From assembly GCA_003152015.1 (NCBI GenBank), contig PLZF01000039.1, forward strand, positions 13,152 through 53,273: a stretch of 40,122 nucleotides of DNA, read 5' to 3'. Shown piece after piece: positions 31,081 through 40,122 of this stretch. Below the pieces are notes generated by a model, which made no database searches, was not told where the DNA came from, and saw nothing but the letters and a program-made list of their open reading frames with translations. Position 1 is the first letter of the stretch, and the number at the start of each line of letters is the position of its first letter. This stretch comes from Acidimicrobiaceae bacterium (GTDB taxonomy: Bacteria > Actinomycetota > Acidimicrobiia > Acidimicrobiales > RAAP-2). The translations under genes and the position numbers were made by a program.

Positions 31081-31620
31081 CTACTTCTCGGCCACGGCCA
31101 CGGCCACGGCCACGAGCCCTCTGCCCGAGCCAGCAGCCAACTGGACGGGTTGGGCCTCGGGAGTAACCGGGTACCTGGCCGATCGGGTTCCGGGCTTGTT
31201 GTGCACGCCCTTCACCACGTCGGGATTGGCGACCAGCACCTCTCCTTCGAGGCCGTCAGGGTCGGTGAAGAACACTGACAACACAGGGCCGAAGTCGGTG
31301 ACGAAATCGTTGGCGGCCCCTCGATCCATCAGACGGCGCCGGACCTCTTCGAAGGCCTCGATGGTCGGAGCGCGCAGACCGATGTGGTCGATCCGCCCCC
31401 GACCGAACATCGGGACCTGGTGATCGGCTTGGGTATTTCCCTCGATCTGAAAGACGTTCAACTCGACCATGGGGCTGAGTTGGATGATCGAAAGCTGAGC
31501 ACCCTCGGACTCGGGGTGGTTCCCCACGACCTGGGCATCGAAGACCTCCCGATAGAAGGAATGCAGGCGTTCCGAGTCCTTGGTCAGGGTGGCGACATGG
31601 TGAAATCCGTCAATGAGCAT
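31081..31620 (-). CDS. VOC-family (glyoxalase/dioxygenase-type) protein
   Basis: A 179-residue protein with two beta-alpha-beta modules: MLIDGFHHVATLTKDSERLH, FYREVFDAQVV, then RIDHIGLRAPTIEAFEEVRR and LSVFFTDPDGLEGEVLVAN. Metal-binding candidates are His 7 or 8, His in RIDHIGL and the Glu in DGLEGEV. It may be a glyoxalase, a dioxygenase or a resistance protein; sequence alone does not decide. The C-terminus ends in an Ala-Val run encoded by four GGCCAC hexamers (31090-31113), a simple repeat that has probably lengthened the end of the protein. Confidence 0.83.
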   Translation of the reverse strand: MLIDGFHHVATLTKDSERLHSFYREVFDAQVVGNHPESEGAQLSIIQLSPMVELNVFQIEGNTQADHQVPMFGRGRIDHIGLRAPTIEAFEEVRRRLMDRGAANDFVTDFGPVLSVFFTDPDGLEGEVLVANPDVVKGVHNKPGTRSARYPVTPEAQPVQLAAGSGRGLVAVAVAVAEK

Positions 31621-31754
31621 CGTTGTCCTCCACTGCTGGTGGGTCGGTGATCACCTCAGTGTTCAGAATTGTAGCGATACACGTTGGTTGGTCGCCCAGA
31701 ATAGGTACTGCCCGGCCTCCCGCACGAGCCGGTCATCGCCACTTCTCATTGCGG

Positions 31755-31905
31755 TCATTTTGAGAACACCTGCCCGAACAGACCACCCATCAGTTCAATC
31801 GACTCAGCACCGTTGAGAGGAGTGTCAATCGGGATGTCGGGAACGACGTGGCCCAGGTCCTTGCCCGAGACGGCAGAGGCGAGTTCCCAAAGTGCCGGAG
31901 TGCCT
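31755..31905 (-). pseudogene. 3' fragment of an unknown gene
   Basis: After a TGA near 31905, a minus-strand frame encodes GTPALWELASAVSGKDLGHV, VPDIPIDTPLNGAESIEL and MGGLFGQVFSK to a stop at 31755. The composition is that of a genuine protein, with no start codon. It sits directly downstream of the cupredoxin remnant and may belong to the same decayed operon. Family not recognised. Confidence 0.3.
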
Positions 31906-31970
31906 CACCGAGCCGGCGCTTTGGGGACCTCTCTCTTCCGGGCCGACCCTGGCCCCGGGCGACATTCGGC

Positions 31971-32181
31971 TCAGGCCACGTCCAGTTCCGCATACATGCC
32001 GGAGCTGTAGTGCCCTGGCTCGTTGCAGATCAGCTCGTAGCGGCCAGCAGGTAGGTGCACGAAGTGGTGTTGAGGGTCGCCCGACCGCCAGGACCCCTGG
32101 CCACTGCCGCCACAGCAACGGTCGAGATCGTCGCCAGACCCACTATGACAGCCAGAATCAAGACCAAGGGCGGCGTTTCAT
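31971..32181 (-). pseudogene. Decayed cupredoxin gene
   Basis: The last 30 codons encode HFVHLPAGRYELICNEPGHY and SSGMYAELDVA: the Cys-x4-His-x4-Met pattern of a type 1 copper site at the end of a plastocyanin-like protein. The sequence upstream, in another frame, encodes a signal/membrane segment (VLILAVIVGLATISTVAVAA) beginning just after an ATG at 32181 (MKRRPWS then stop). Two frame breaks are needed to join ATG, membrane segment and copper site, and most of the cupredoxin body is missing, so this is a deletion derivative. The ATG overlaps the end of the SHOCT gene when that gene's stop is read through. Confidence 0.6.
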
Positions 32182-32450
32182 GTCTTTGACCTGATCAACT
32201 CCCGCAGGCGCTGCTACTCCTCGGTGCTGATTTCGCCCCGACCCAGACGTTCCTTCAGGATCTGCTCCGGGTCTGCTTGCCCAGAGTCTCGACTGCCCGA
32301 TCCTGACCCTCGGAACAGGAACACCGCTCCCCGGATCACCAATGCCCAGAACAGGAGCATTCCGACCAACATCAGGGCAAGCATCCAAGGATGCCACCCA
32401 CCGTTGCCGTCATAGAACATCATCGGAGCGGGTTCGCTTTCTCCAATCAA
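32178..32450 (-). pseudogene. Membrane protein with SHOCT domain, ended early by TAG
   Basis: From ATG 32450: a membrane span (WMLALMLVGMLLFWALVIRG), a Gly/Ser linker, then the SHOCT motif DPEQILKERLGRGEISTEE, stopping at TAG (32216-32214). SHOCT domains normally continue with Tyr and about ten more residues; here the next codons read QRLRELIRSKT to a TGA at 32178 that overlaps the cupredoxin ATG (ATGA). A single base change (TAC or TAT to TAG) therefore removed the last 12 residues. SHOCT proteins often accompany metal or copper proteins in actinobacteria. The truncated product might still be stable. Confidence 0.65.
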
Positions 32451-32573
32451 TGTCGTCCGGCGAATGGCTGGCCGGTAGGGCCATATGTCCCATCACCGAG
32501 GAGACGCCGACCTCGTAAGCAACTGGAGTCGCCAGGTCCAAGCATTAGTCCGAGGAGATTCTGACCGACGATG

Positions 32574-33215
32574 TCAGACCGAAGAGCGCCGGGCGGCGAC
32601 CCAGGTGAATGGCTGTACGGTCCCGGTCGGAGTCGAATGAACTTCCCGCCGGTGCTCCACCACCTGGAATCCGCTTCCCAGGACCGCACCGAATTCGTCT
32701 GCGCTGTACCGGGTCACCGGAAGTCCCGAACACCGTTCCGGACCGTCTGGTGCGAAGGTGGCCATGATGACCGCTCCACCAGGGGCGACAGCACGACGCA
32801 GGACGTTCCGATAGCCATCGACCTCCTGTCCGGAGAGGAAGTGGAATACGGCTCGGTCGTGCCAGAGGTCATAGAGGCGTGTCGGCTCCCATGACAGTAG
32901 ATCCTCTGCGATCCAGGTCACTCGGGCATCGTTGCCCACCCGTTGGCGGCTGGCTCGTAGAGCAGCGTTAGAGATGTCGAGAATGGTCAGGTCGGTGAAG
33001 CCCCTTGCAAGCAACCGATCCACAAGGACAGACGCACCACCGCCGACGTCGAGCACCCCGGACTCTGGCGCTACGCCGAGCACGTCAAGCAGTTCCAGTG
33101 ACGCAACCGGTTCAGGCTGATTACAACTCACCGCGTCTGGGTTGCTGCCCTCGTAGACGTTTTCCCAGTGCCTGGCCCGCTGATCAGTACTTGAAGGGTG
33201 GTCTGTCACTTCCAT
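32574..33215 (-). CDS. Class I SAM-dependent methyltransferase
   Basis: A 213-residue protein with motif I GVLDVGGGASVLVDRLL, motif II LTILDISNAALRASRQR and the post-I acidic segment VTWIAEDLLSWEP, followed by LYDLWHDRAVFHFLSGQEV and APGGAVIMATFAPDGPERCS. The latter sequence with the W-H-D-R-A-V-F-H-F-L core is typical of a small-molecule methyltransferase related to thiopurine/tellurite-type enzymes. Substrate unknown. ATG 33215 (MEVTDHPSSTDQRARHWENV) is the family-like start; the longer frame to 33344 adds unrelated residues. The gene order does not show a pathway. Confidence 0.85.
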   Translation of the reverse strand: MEVTDHPSSTDQRARHWENVYEGSNPDAVSCNQPEPVASLELLDVLGVAPESGVLDVGGGASVLVDRLLARGFTDLTILDISNAALRASRQRVGNDARVTWIAEDLLSWEPTRLYDLWHDRAVFHFLSGQEVDGYRNVLRRAVAPGGAVIMATFAPDGPERCSGLPVTRYSADEFGAVLGSGFQVVEHRREVHSTPTGTVQPFTWVAARRSSV

Positions 33216-33348
33216 GAGCCTAACGATGGCCAGCGGCGATAGGATCCTCACCGGATAGGTCCTGCCTTGCCCCGCAAGTGCCGGTAGGTGGCAGACCCAA
33301 ATGGCTACTTCACGGGCAGCGGACAGAGTCTCATTTGCACCCAAAGGG

Positions 33349-33867
33349 TCACTGGCGGTGTCCGCTAGCAGGAGGTTCTACCTTTAGACGGTAGACATTG
33401 GTCTGGCGCGCTTCGAAGCCGAGCCGGATGTAGAGCCGGTTGGCCCCCTCGCGACTGGGCCTCGAGGTGAGGTCGACCGACTTCGCCCCTTCGGCTTCGG
33501 CCCGGGCCAGGGCAGCCATCACCAGGGCTTCTCCCGCCCCCGCGCCGCGGGCCGACTCGTCGACCACCACGTCTTCGATCCACGCCCTCACCCCGGTGGG
33601 GACCCGAAAGAGGGCCAACGTCAACGAACCGACGATGTCCCCGGACGCATCGGAGGCAATGAGCAACACCGAGGCCGGGGAGGACACAATCTCTTCGAGG
33701 TCGGCACTGCTCGGTCCGGGTGATGATGACGACAGTTGGGGCACCAGCCGAGCAAACGCCTCCACCATCCCGGGGGAGACAGCTGTGGCTTCGGCCACCA
33801 CCACGGAGTTGGGTTTGGCCTCCTGACGCTGGCGGCGATCAGAACTACGACTGCTCATTTCGACCAC
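33349..33867 (-). CDS. GNAT-family N-acetyltransferase
   Basis: A 172-residue GNAT with the acetyl-CoA loop VVVDESARGAGAGEALVMAA (motif A), the preceding strand ASGDIVGSLTLALFRVP, and motif B EGANRLYIRLGFEARQTNVY. It acetylates an amine of unknown identity. The N-terminal 20 residues are basic and low complexity; MSSRSS at 33858 is an alternative start. Confidence 0.88.
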   Translation of the reverse strand: MVEMSSRSSDRRQRQEAKPNSVVVAEATAVSPGMVEAFARLVPQLSSSSPGPSSADLEEIVSSPASVLLIASDASGDIVGSLTLALFRVPTGVRAWIEDVVVDESARGAGAGEALVMAALARAEAEGAKSVDLTSRPSREGANRLYIRLGFEARQTNVYRLKVEPPASGHRQ

Positions 33868-33915
33868 CGGACGAGTGTAGCGACCGGGGTATCCCCCTGA
33901 TGAAGCCGGATCGAA

Positions 33916-34614
33916 TCAGACCTTGTCCGGATCGCCCCGCCAGGTGGGGACACGCACCGAGTCATACAACACCTCGATCGGGTCACCCCGCAGGGCAGCG
34001 AACACATGCCCTCCCCAGCGTTCGGCCCCGGCCAACGGGTCCGGGAGGTTGTCTCGGGAGAACCATCCGACATCGGCGCACTCCAGTGGGTGGGCCTTCA
34101 GCTCGCCACCCACCGGCCGGCACTGGAACACCAGTGAATACAGAGGGATGCGGCTCATTCCCACTCGGAGTCCGTCGAGCACGGCGATGAGGCGGCCCAC
34201 CTCGACCTCGATGCCGGTCTCCTCTTCGACTTCTTTCACCACTACTTCGGCGGCGGAGTAGCCAACATCTGCCCACCCTGTCGGATAGAGCCATACCCCT
34301 GAGTCGGCCCGCTTCACCAACAGGATCTCGCCCTGGTCGTTTCCCACTGCGGCACCGACCGCCACCTTGGGGGTTACGTACCCGGGCACACCCTTCCCGA
34401 CAGTGGAGAGCCACTCCTCAACCAGGCCGTCAGCGTCCTCGGCCCCGTCCACACCTTCATCGACAGCTACCCGGATGTCGGCGGCGACCCGCAGAATTTC
34501 CTCGAACCGCTCTTGTTCATAGAGGGATTCGGTAAAGCCGAGGCCAGTCCGGGCGATGCCGGCCAGGGCTTCGCTCCAGCGCAACAGCTGTTTGGTGGAT
34601 GGGGCTGGTTCCAC
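33916..34614 (-). CDS. NUDIX hydrolase with NUDIX N-terminal domain
   Basis: A 232-residue protein. The first 70 residues (LLRWSEALAGIARTGLGFTE, SLYEQERFEEILRVAADIR) match the small helical domain that precedes one group of ADP-ribose/nucleoside diphosphate hydrolases. The Nudix box lies at about 125-150, GWADVGYSAAEVVVKEVEEETGI: the REUxEE part is present as KEVEEE, but the first Glu of the consensus is Tyr. The metal-binding EE pair is intact. It hydrolyses a nucleoside diphosphate derivative; which one is not certain. The GTG at 34614 is preferred; the longer frame to 34653 runs into a tandem repeat. Confidence 0.82.
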   Translation of the reverse strand: MEPAPSTKQLLRWSEALAGIARTGLGFTESLYEQERFEEILRVAADIRVAVDEGVDGAEDADGLVEEWLSTVGKGVPGYVTPKVAVGAAVGNDQGEILLVKRADSGVWLYPTGWADVGYSAAEVVVKEVEEETGIEVEVGRLIAVLDGLRVGMSRIPLYSLVFQCRPVGGELKAHPLECADVGWFSRDNLPDPLAGAERWGGHVFAALRGDPIEVLYDSVRVPTWRGDPDKV

Positions 34615-34641
34615 CCGACCGACGCTACCCCACCGCCGCCG

Positions 34642-34711
34642 CCCGTCACCCACCGCCCGTCACCCACCGCCCGTCACCCACCGCCCGTCACCCACCGGCC
34701 GTCACCCACCG
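34642..34711. repeat. Five 14-bp tandem repeats, intergenic
   Basis: CCCGTCACCCACCG occurs four times exactly (34642-34655 to 34684-34697) and once with G for the first C (34698-34711). The array sits between the Nudix gene start and the small cysteine protein gene, in a region where no regulator is known. Confidence 0.9.
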
Positions 34712-34796
34712 GCCGCCGCTGCCACCCGCAGTCGCTCCTCGTCAGCGCCAACCACCCCGTATGCCGCTGGGCCGCCGACTTCGGTCAGAATGGAGT

Positions 34797-34982
34797 GTGC
34801 CCGTCAACGAAGACTGCCGTCACTACATCATGCAGACAACCGCTCACGAGGAGAAGCTCGAGCGCTGTCGCATGGGTGCCAACGAGCAGCTTCCCTTCGG
34901 ATGCCCCGAGGGGTGCCTGTTCTACGAGGCGCGCAAGGTGTCGGGCGCCGGCTGGACCATCCGCACCACCGACGAGAACTGA
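34797..34982 (+). CDS. Small four-cysteine protein
   Basis: A 61-residue protein starting at GTG (VPVNEDCRHYIMQTTAHEEK). Cys 7, 24, 36 and 40 in C-x16-C-x11-C-x3-C, with the last pair in FGCPEGCLFYE, suggest a zinc or iron-sulfur knuckle. The strongly non-random composition and the GGAG site just upstream (34792-34795) support a real gene. The residues from MQTTAHEEKLERCRMGANEQ to the end read like a conserved family, although I cannot name one. The preceding codons of the longer frame from 34599 are an out-of-family Pro/Arg run across the tandem repeat and are not included. Confidence 0.6.
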   Translation: MPVNEDCRHYIMQTTAHEEKLERCRMGANEQLPFGCPEGCLFYEARKVSGAGWTIRTTDEN

Positions 34983-35020
34983 GTCGACAGCGGCTCGCCG
35001 CCGCTCCCTACTGGCGCCGC

Positions 35021-35854
35021 TCACCCGACCTGAGTGGCTACCACGGTGAAGGTCAAGGGCAGCCGGGGATGCCCCGGCGGGGCCGACCACCGACCCGGTT
35101 CGCTCTCAATCAGCCACGGGAAGGCCTGGTGCACCGTCCAGTCGTGCTCCTCCAGCACGTCGATCCGCAGTCCACGATGGATGAGCGCTGTCACCACTTC
35201 TCCGATGCTGTGGTTCCACTCGTAGCTGCGGGTATGGCGGAGCGGTCGGTCGGCGTCGGCGTAAGTGACGTCGGAATCGTCGACGAACGGGTCGACTTCT
35301 TCGAAATAGGAGTGCTCGAGCTCCGTCGACTCGTTGGACAGCGCCCACGCCAAAGGGTGAACGTCGTGGAGGTAAAGCCTCCCACCCGGACGCACCAGCG
35401 CGGCTGCCTGGTCCGCCCAACGTTCCACGCTGGGGAGCCAGCACAACGCTCCGAGACTCACGTAGACGATGTCGAAGGTGACGTGCCCGAGTGCCTCGGT
35501 GGCGGCATGGACGTCTGAGCACACAAATCGGACCCGGTCGTCGAGCCCGGCCTGCTGGGCGAGTTCCTCCGCCACCCGCACGGCCTCGGAAGAGAAATCG
35601 AGTCCGGTCACCCGAGCGCCGGCATCCGCCCAGGCCAGCGTGTCGAGTCCGAAATGGCACTGGAGATGCACCAGGTCGAGACCGCGCACATCTCCGAGGG
35701 CATCGACCTCCCGTGGCCGGGGTCCGGGCCGAGTGCGAAGCCATCCGTCGACGTCGTAGAAACGGGAGGCGGCGTGGATCCCGACCCGGTCATCCCATTT
35801 CCGCCGATTGGCGGCCAGCCAGTCTTCAGTTGCTCCGTCCATCGGTGCCCCCAT
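35021..35854 (-). CDS. Class I SAM-dependent methyltransferase
   Basis: A 277-residue protein. An N-terminal helix DWLAANRRKWDDRVGIHAAS precedes motif I LDLVHLQCHFGLDTLAWADA, motif II ARVTGLDFSSEAVRVAEELA and DRVRFVCSDVHAATEALGHV, then VRPGGRLYLHDVHPLAWAL. The HLQCHFGLDTL form of motif I defines a well-known actinobacterial methyltransferase group; substrate unknown. Length is typical. It overlaps no neighbour and may be a monocistronic gene. Confidence 0.88.
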   Translation of the reverse strand: MGAPMDGATEDWLAANRRKWDDRVGIHAASRFYDVDGWLRTRPGPRPREVDALGDVRGLDLVHLQCHFGLDTLAWADAGARVTGLDFSSEAVRVAEELAQQAGLDDRVRFVCSDVHAATEALGHVTFDIVYVSLGALCWLPSVERWADQAAALVRPGGRLYLHDVHPLAWALSNESTELEHSYFEEVDPFVDDSDVTYADADRPLRHTRSYEWNHSIGEVVTALIHRGLRIDVLEEHDWTVHQAFPWLIESEPGRWSAPPGHPRLPLTFTVVATQVG

Positions 35855-35864
35855 TGTCCGGTCA

Positions 35865-35934
35865 CCCTCGATGCTCAGCCCTCGATGCTCAGCCCTCGAT
35901 GCTCAGCCCTCGATGCTCAGCTCTCGATACTCAG
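35865..35934 (-). repeat. 14-bp tandem repeat grown from the end of the NIL gene
   Basis: CCCTCGATGCTCAG is present in four exact copies (35865-35920) and a fifth variant, CTCTCGATACTCAG (35921-35934), with a degenerate sixth start running into the last codons of the NIL gene. Its stop codon (plus-strand TCA at 35931-35933) lies inside the fifth unit, so each unit contains a stop in that frame and the repeat could have grown there without harming the protein. Confidence 0.85.
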
Positions 35935-36170
35935 CTCTCGACAACGTCTCCGAGCAGATCAACCCGCACGCCTTCGGCCCGCAACCACTCGACGGCTCCG
36001 TCGACAGTCGTCCCATCGCCGTCCAACTCGCAGATGATCCACCCGCTGTGCTCACCCACATCGGCGCGGCGGATGTTCGGCACGATGTCGAGCTCTTTGA
36101 CCATGCGGGCGATGATCGGCTCGCGCACCAGCTCATCCGGAAACGTCAGCTTTACCCTCACGCCGATCAT
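35931..36170 (-). CDS. NIL-domain protein
   Basis: A 79-residue stand-alone NIL domain: MIGVRVKLTFPDELVREPII, ARMVKELDIVPNIRRADVGE, SGWIICELDGDG and a final GAVEWLRAEGVRVDLLGDVV. NIL domains bind small molecules, for example at the end of methionine-importer ATPases; alone they also accompany iron-sulfur and sulfur-transfer proteins. The ATG overlaps the larE stop by 4 bases (ATGA), so the two are cotranslated; a sulfur-related or regulatory partner of LarE is a reasonable inference. Confidence 0.87.
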   Translation of the reverse strand: MIGVRVKLTFPDELVREPIIARMVKELDIVPNIRRADVGEHSGWIICELDGDGTTVDGAVEWLRAEGVRVDLLGDVVES

Positions 36171-37078
36171 CGGTTGCCTCCTGGTGCTGAGGTCAGCGAT
36201 AGATCGGACTCGGCGCCACCACCGTACAGCGCGTCGTTGAGATTCCCCGAGCGGAACCCGTCGAGATCGAGGGTCACATAGCGGTAGCCGGCGGCGTGGA
36301 CCGCGGCGGTGACTTCGTCCCGCAGGGCGATCACGGTAGCGAGATCCTCGGTCATGACCTCGATGCGGGCGGTGTCCCCGTAGTGACGAATCCGGAGTTG
36401 GCCGATGCCCAGGGCCCGAAGCCCCGATTCGGCGTCCGCCACCGAGCGCAGGGTTCCGAGAGTGACCGGGGTGCCATACGGCACCCGTGACGCCAGGCAG
36501 GCGGCGGCCGGTTTGTCCCAGGTCCGCAGACCCAGGGACTTGGACCAGGCACGTACATCGGCTTTGGTGAACCCGGCTTCGACCAAGGGAAATACTGCTC
36601 CGCGTTCGGCGGCGGCCTGTTGCCCGGGCCGGTGGTCCCCCAGGTCGTCGACGTTCACGCCCAGGACCACCGTCGATCCCCGAACGTCGAGGTCGCTGGC
36701 CAAAATCGGCCCGAGCGCCTCCAACAACGACGCCTTGCAGTAATAGCACCGGGAACCGTCATTGGCCGAGTAGGCCGGGTCGGCCAGTTCGTCAGTTTCC
36801 ACCTCCACGAACTGCAGGCCCCATTCGGCTGCCAATCTCTGACAGTCGGCACGTTCCTCAGGGGCGAGCGACGGCGAGACGGCGGTAACGCACAGCACAT
36901 TGTCGGGTCCCAGGGTGTCGTTGGCCACCCAGGCCACAAAGGCCGAGTCGGCACCGCCGCTGAAGGCCACAACCACTCTTTTCATGCGGCGGAACGCCGA
37001 GCGCAATGCCCCGAGATCCCCACTGGATCCGGTCGCCGTGGCCATCGAGGTCGTGGCCATCGAGGCCGACTCACTCAC
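36167..37078 (-). CDS. larE: LarE-type sulfur transferase, three-cysteine form
   Basis: A 303-residue PP-loop ATPase. The loop FSGGADSAFVAWVAND is at about 39-54. LarE activates the pyridinium carboxylate by adenylation and replaces O by S. Three Cys lie at the sites that hold a cluster in the non-sacrificial type: Cys 111 and 114 in SRCYYCKASL and Cys 194 in KPAAACLASRVPYG. The L. plantarum enzyme has only the last and gives up its own sulfur. The GTG start at 37078 overlaps the hemQ stop by 8 bases; ATG 37060 is an alternative. It forms an operon with hemQ and the NIL gene, about 8 kb from larB-larC. Confidence 0.9.
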   Translation of the reverse strand: MSESASMATTSMATATGSSGDLGALRSAFRRMKRVVVAFSGGADSAFVAWVANDTLGPDNVLCVTAVSPSLAPEERADCQRLAAEWGLQFVEVETDELADPAYSANDGSRCYYCKASLLEALGPILASDLDVRGSTVVLGVNVDDLGDHRPGQQAAAERGAVFPLVEAGFTKADVRAWSKSLGLRTWDKPAAACLASRVPYGTPVTLGTLRSVADAESGLRALGIGQLRIRHYGDTARIEVMTEDLATVIALRDEVTAAVHAAGYRYVTLDLDGFRSGNLNDALYGGGAESDLSLTSAPGGNR

Positions 37079-37787
37079 CCCGCACCGCCGTCGCCATCAC
37101 TGTTTCGATAGGAGCCACCATCCCGGTGACGAAGGTACCGAACTCGGCGAACCGGGCCGAGCCTTCGTCGAAGCGCATGGAGTAAACGCAGTCCTTCAAG
37201 TCATCGGGACGCACTCCGAACAAGGTGACACCCCACTCCCAGTCGTCGATGCCGGTCGATCCGGTAATCAGCTGCAGGACCCGACCGGCAAAGGTTCGAC
37301 CGACGGCGCCATGCGCGTACATCATGGCTTTGCGTTCCTCGAACGGCAACGAGAACCAGTTGGAGCCTTCGACGTCACCGCGACGTTTGGACATCGGGTA
37401 GAAGCAGAACGCCTGCATCCCCTCGGGAGGCAGCTGCGGATAGAGCCGCTTCTGCTTGATCTCATCGGGAAGACCGGCGGCGTACTCGGACACCTCGGTC
37501 AAAGATACGAACGAGTCGACCACCACCAGGCCGGCGGCTTGGAGGTCCGTCTGGAACGTGCGTAGGCGCCAGAGGTCCTCAGCCATCGCCATGAACCCGA
37601 CATCTGCCTTGTGGCCGAGCAGCGATATCGAGACGACCTGGACATCGCCGGCTTCCGCCTCTTTGACCGCCCTGGCCACCGCTTCGATGTCGACCCCGGA
37701 CCCGGTCCCACCCGCCTTGGATCCGGGAGCTTTGCAAAAGAGGTGGAGTACACCCCAGCCGATGGACGGGGAGAGGGCTTCGGTCAC
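37071..37787 (-). CDS. hemQ: Coproheme decarboxylase HemQ
   Basis: A 238-residue protein of the chlorite dismutase-like family. It begins VTEALSPSIGWGVLHLFCKA and contains AGDVQVVSISLLGHKADVGF, FCFYPMSKRRGDVEGSNWFS (Tyr of the catalytic site) and RKAMMYAHGAVGRTFAGRVL, with the proximal heme His in YAHG, then SGTGIDDWEWGVTLFG-like TGSTGIDDWEWGVTL. HemQ converts coproheme to heme b with peroxide, the last step of the coproporphyrin-dependent route. The start GTG 37787 follows a TAGACT box by 7 nt and is probably leaderless; the frame to 37952 includes a Gly/Ser run from a 12-bp repeat and is not favoured. Confidence 0.9.
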   Translation of the reverse strand: MTEALSPSIGWGVLHLFCKAPGSKAGGTGSGVDIEAVARAVKEAEAGDVQVVSISLLGHKADVGFMAMAEDLWRLRTFQTDLQAAGLVVVDSFVSLTEVSEYAAGLPDEIKQKRLYPQLPPEGMQAFCFYPMSKRRGDVEGSNWFSLPFEERKAMMYAHGAVGRTFAGRVLQLITGSTGIDDWEWGVTLFGVRPDDLKDCVYSMRFDEGSARFAEFGTFVTGMVAPIETVMATAVRGE

Positions 37788-37850
37788 AGTGGTCAGTCTA
37801 GGGATCCGACGGAGGAGTAGCCGCCGGGCACCACGAGCCTGGCGATCCAC

Positions 37851-37898
37851 CCCTGACCCTGCCCCTGACCCTGCCCCTGACCCCACCCCTGACCCTGC
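37851..37898. repeat. Four 12-bp tandem repeats upstream of hemQ
   Basis: CCCTGACCCTGC is repeated at 37851, 37863, 37875 (variant) and 37887, ahead of the hemQ promoter. On the minus strand it would encode a Gly-Ser run if the longer hemQ frame were used. Confidence 0.8.
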
Positions 37899-37920
37899 CA
37901 TCAGGCACCCCCGGAATACA

Positions 37921-37948
37921 CGAAGGACGCCCCGAGGGGCGCCCTTCG
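37921..37948 (-). terminator. Hairpin after groEL
   Basis: CGAAGGACGCCCC (37921-37933) and GGGGCGCCCTTCG (37936-37948) form a 13-bp stem with one mismatch around GA, 44 bases after the groEL stop. The stem is strong and lacks a T run, as in many GC-rich terminators; it separates groEL from hemQ on the same strand. Confidence 0.7.
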
Positions 37949-37991
37949 TCACATCACCGGCCCAGCTAAGGGCCGCTATTGGTCTGGCGAC

Positions 37992-40122
<2,131 letters not shown>

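Noticed and set aside
34642-34711. Possible CRISPR array
   Set aside because: Units are contiguous with no spacers and are too short (14 bp); the same applies to 35865-35934.

Overview
The window looks like chromosome from a high-GC actinobacterium, most plausibly an Acidimicrobiia-type lineage. This is inferred from GC-rich codon use, a DUF222/HNH endonuclease, an actinobacterial-type HemQ, an F420/PPOX-type oxidoreductase, groES followed by groEL, Thr/Pro-rich secreted proteins, and several promoters whose -10 box lies only 6-8 nt before the start codon (leaderless mRNAs). No rRNA gene, complete mobile element or CRISPR array is visible. One tRNA gene is present, tRNA-Ser(TGA).

Layout. 0-4 kb: the end of a membrane-anchored Ser/Thr/Pro-rich protein, a Phd/RelE module, a HipBA module and a TnpB remnant. 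4-7 kb: a cell-surface cluster with a Thr/Pro-rich membrane protein, a sortase-like gene broken by an in-frame stop, and a divergent ECF sigma factor with a membrane-spanning Gly/Ser-rich tail. 7-10.4 kb: a patatin-like lipase and, divergent from it, a coupled pair made of a PD-(D/E)XK nuclease and an apparently inactive paralogue. 10.4-18.1 kb: housekeeping and lipid metabolism, with an acyl-CoA synthetase and a short-chain dehydrogenase (divergent), Ogt and an Ada-AlkA fusion (operon), a CDF metal exporter, and a crotonase followed by a detached galactose-oxidase C-terminal domain.

18.1-24.9 kb is a decayed accessory zone: an S4 protein without a normal start codon, frameshifted remnants, a zincin, a PPOX protein, an AbiE toxin-antitoxin whose toxin is frameshifted by an exact 8-bp duplication, a large twin inverted-repeat control region, a broken Eco57I-like methyltransferase and a secreted protein of unknown function, ending at tRNA-Ser. 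24.9-40.1 kb is mostly core: pheA, larB-larC, an HNH endonuclease, an FKBP lipoprotein, a second lipoprotein, a DCC protein, a VOC protein, a decayed SHOCT/cupredoxin pair, two methyltransferases, GNAT, Nudix, a small 4-Cys protein, the hemQ-larE-NIL operon, groEL and groES.

Functional themes. LarB, LarC and LarE for the nickel-pincer nucleotide cofactor are all here but in two loci, and LarE has three cysteines placed as in the iron-sulfur type. Two toxin-antitoxin modules share a design in which the operator repeats are also the promoter boxes of a leaderless transcript. The least familiar items are the nuclease/pseudonuclease pair (8466-10357), the twin 57-bp inverted repeats upstream of AbiE (22091-22210), the perfect 74-bp tandem duplication between groES and groEL, and the four in-phase ACGGGG motifs before the sigma gene. 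Several broken genes differ from an intact frame by a single indel or stop, so some breaks could be assembly errors. The 8-bp duplication in abiEii is the least likely to be one.
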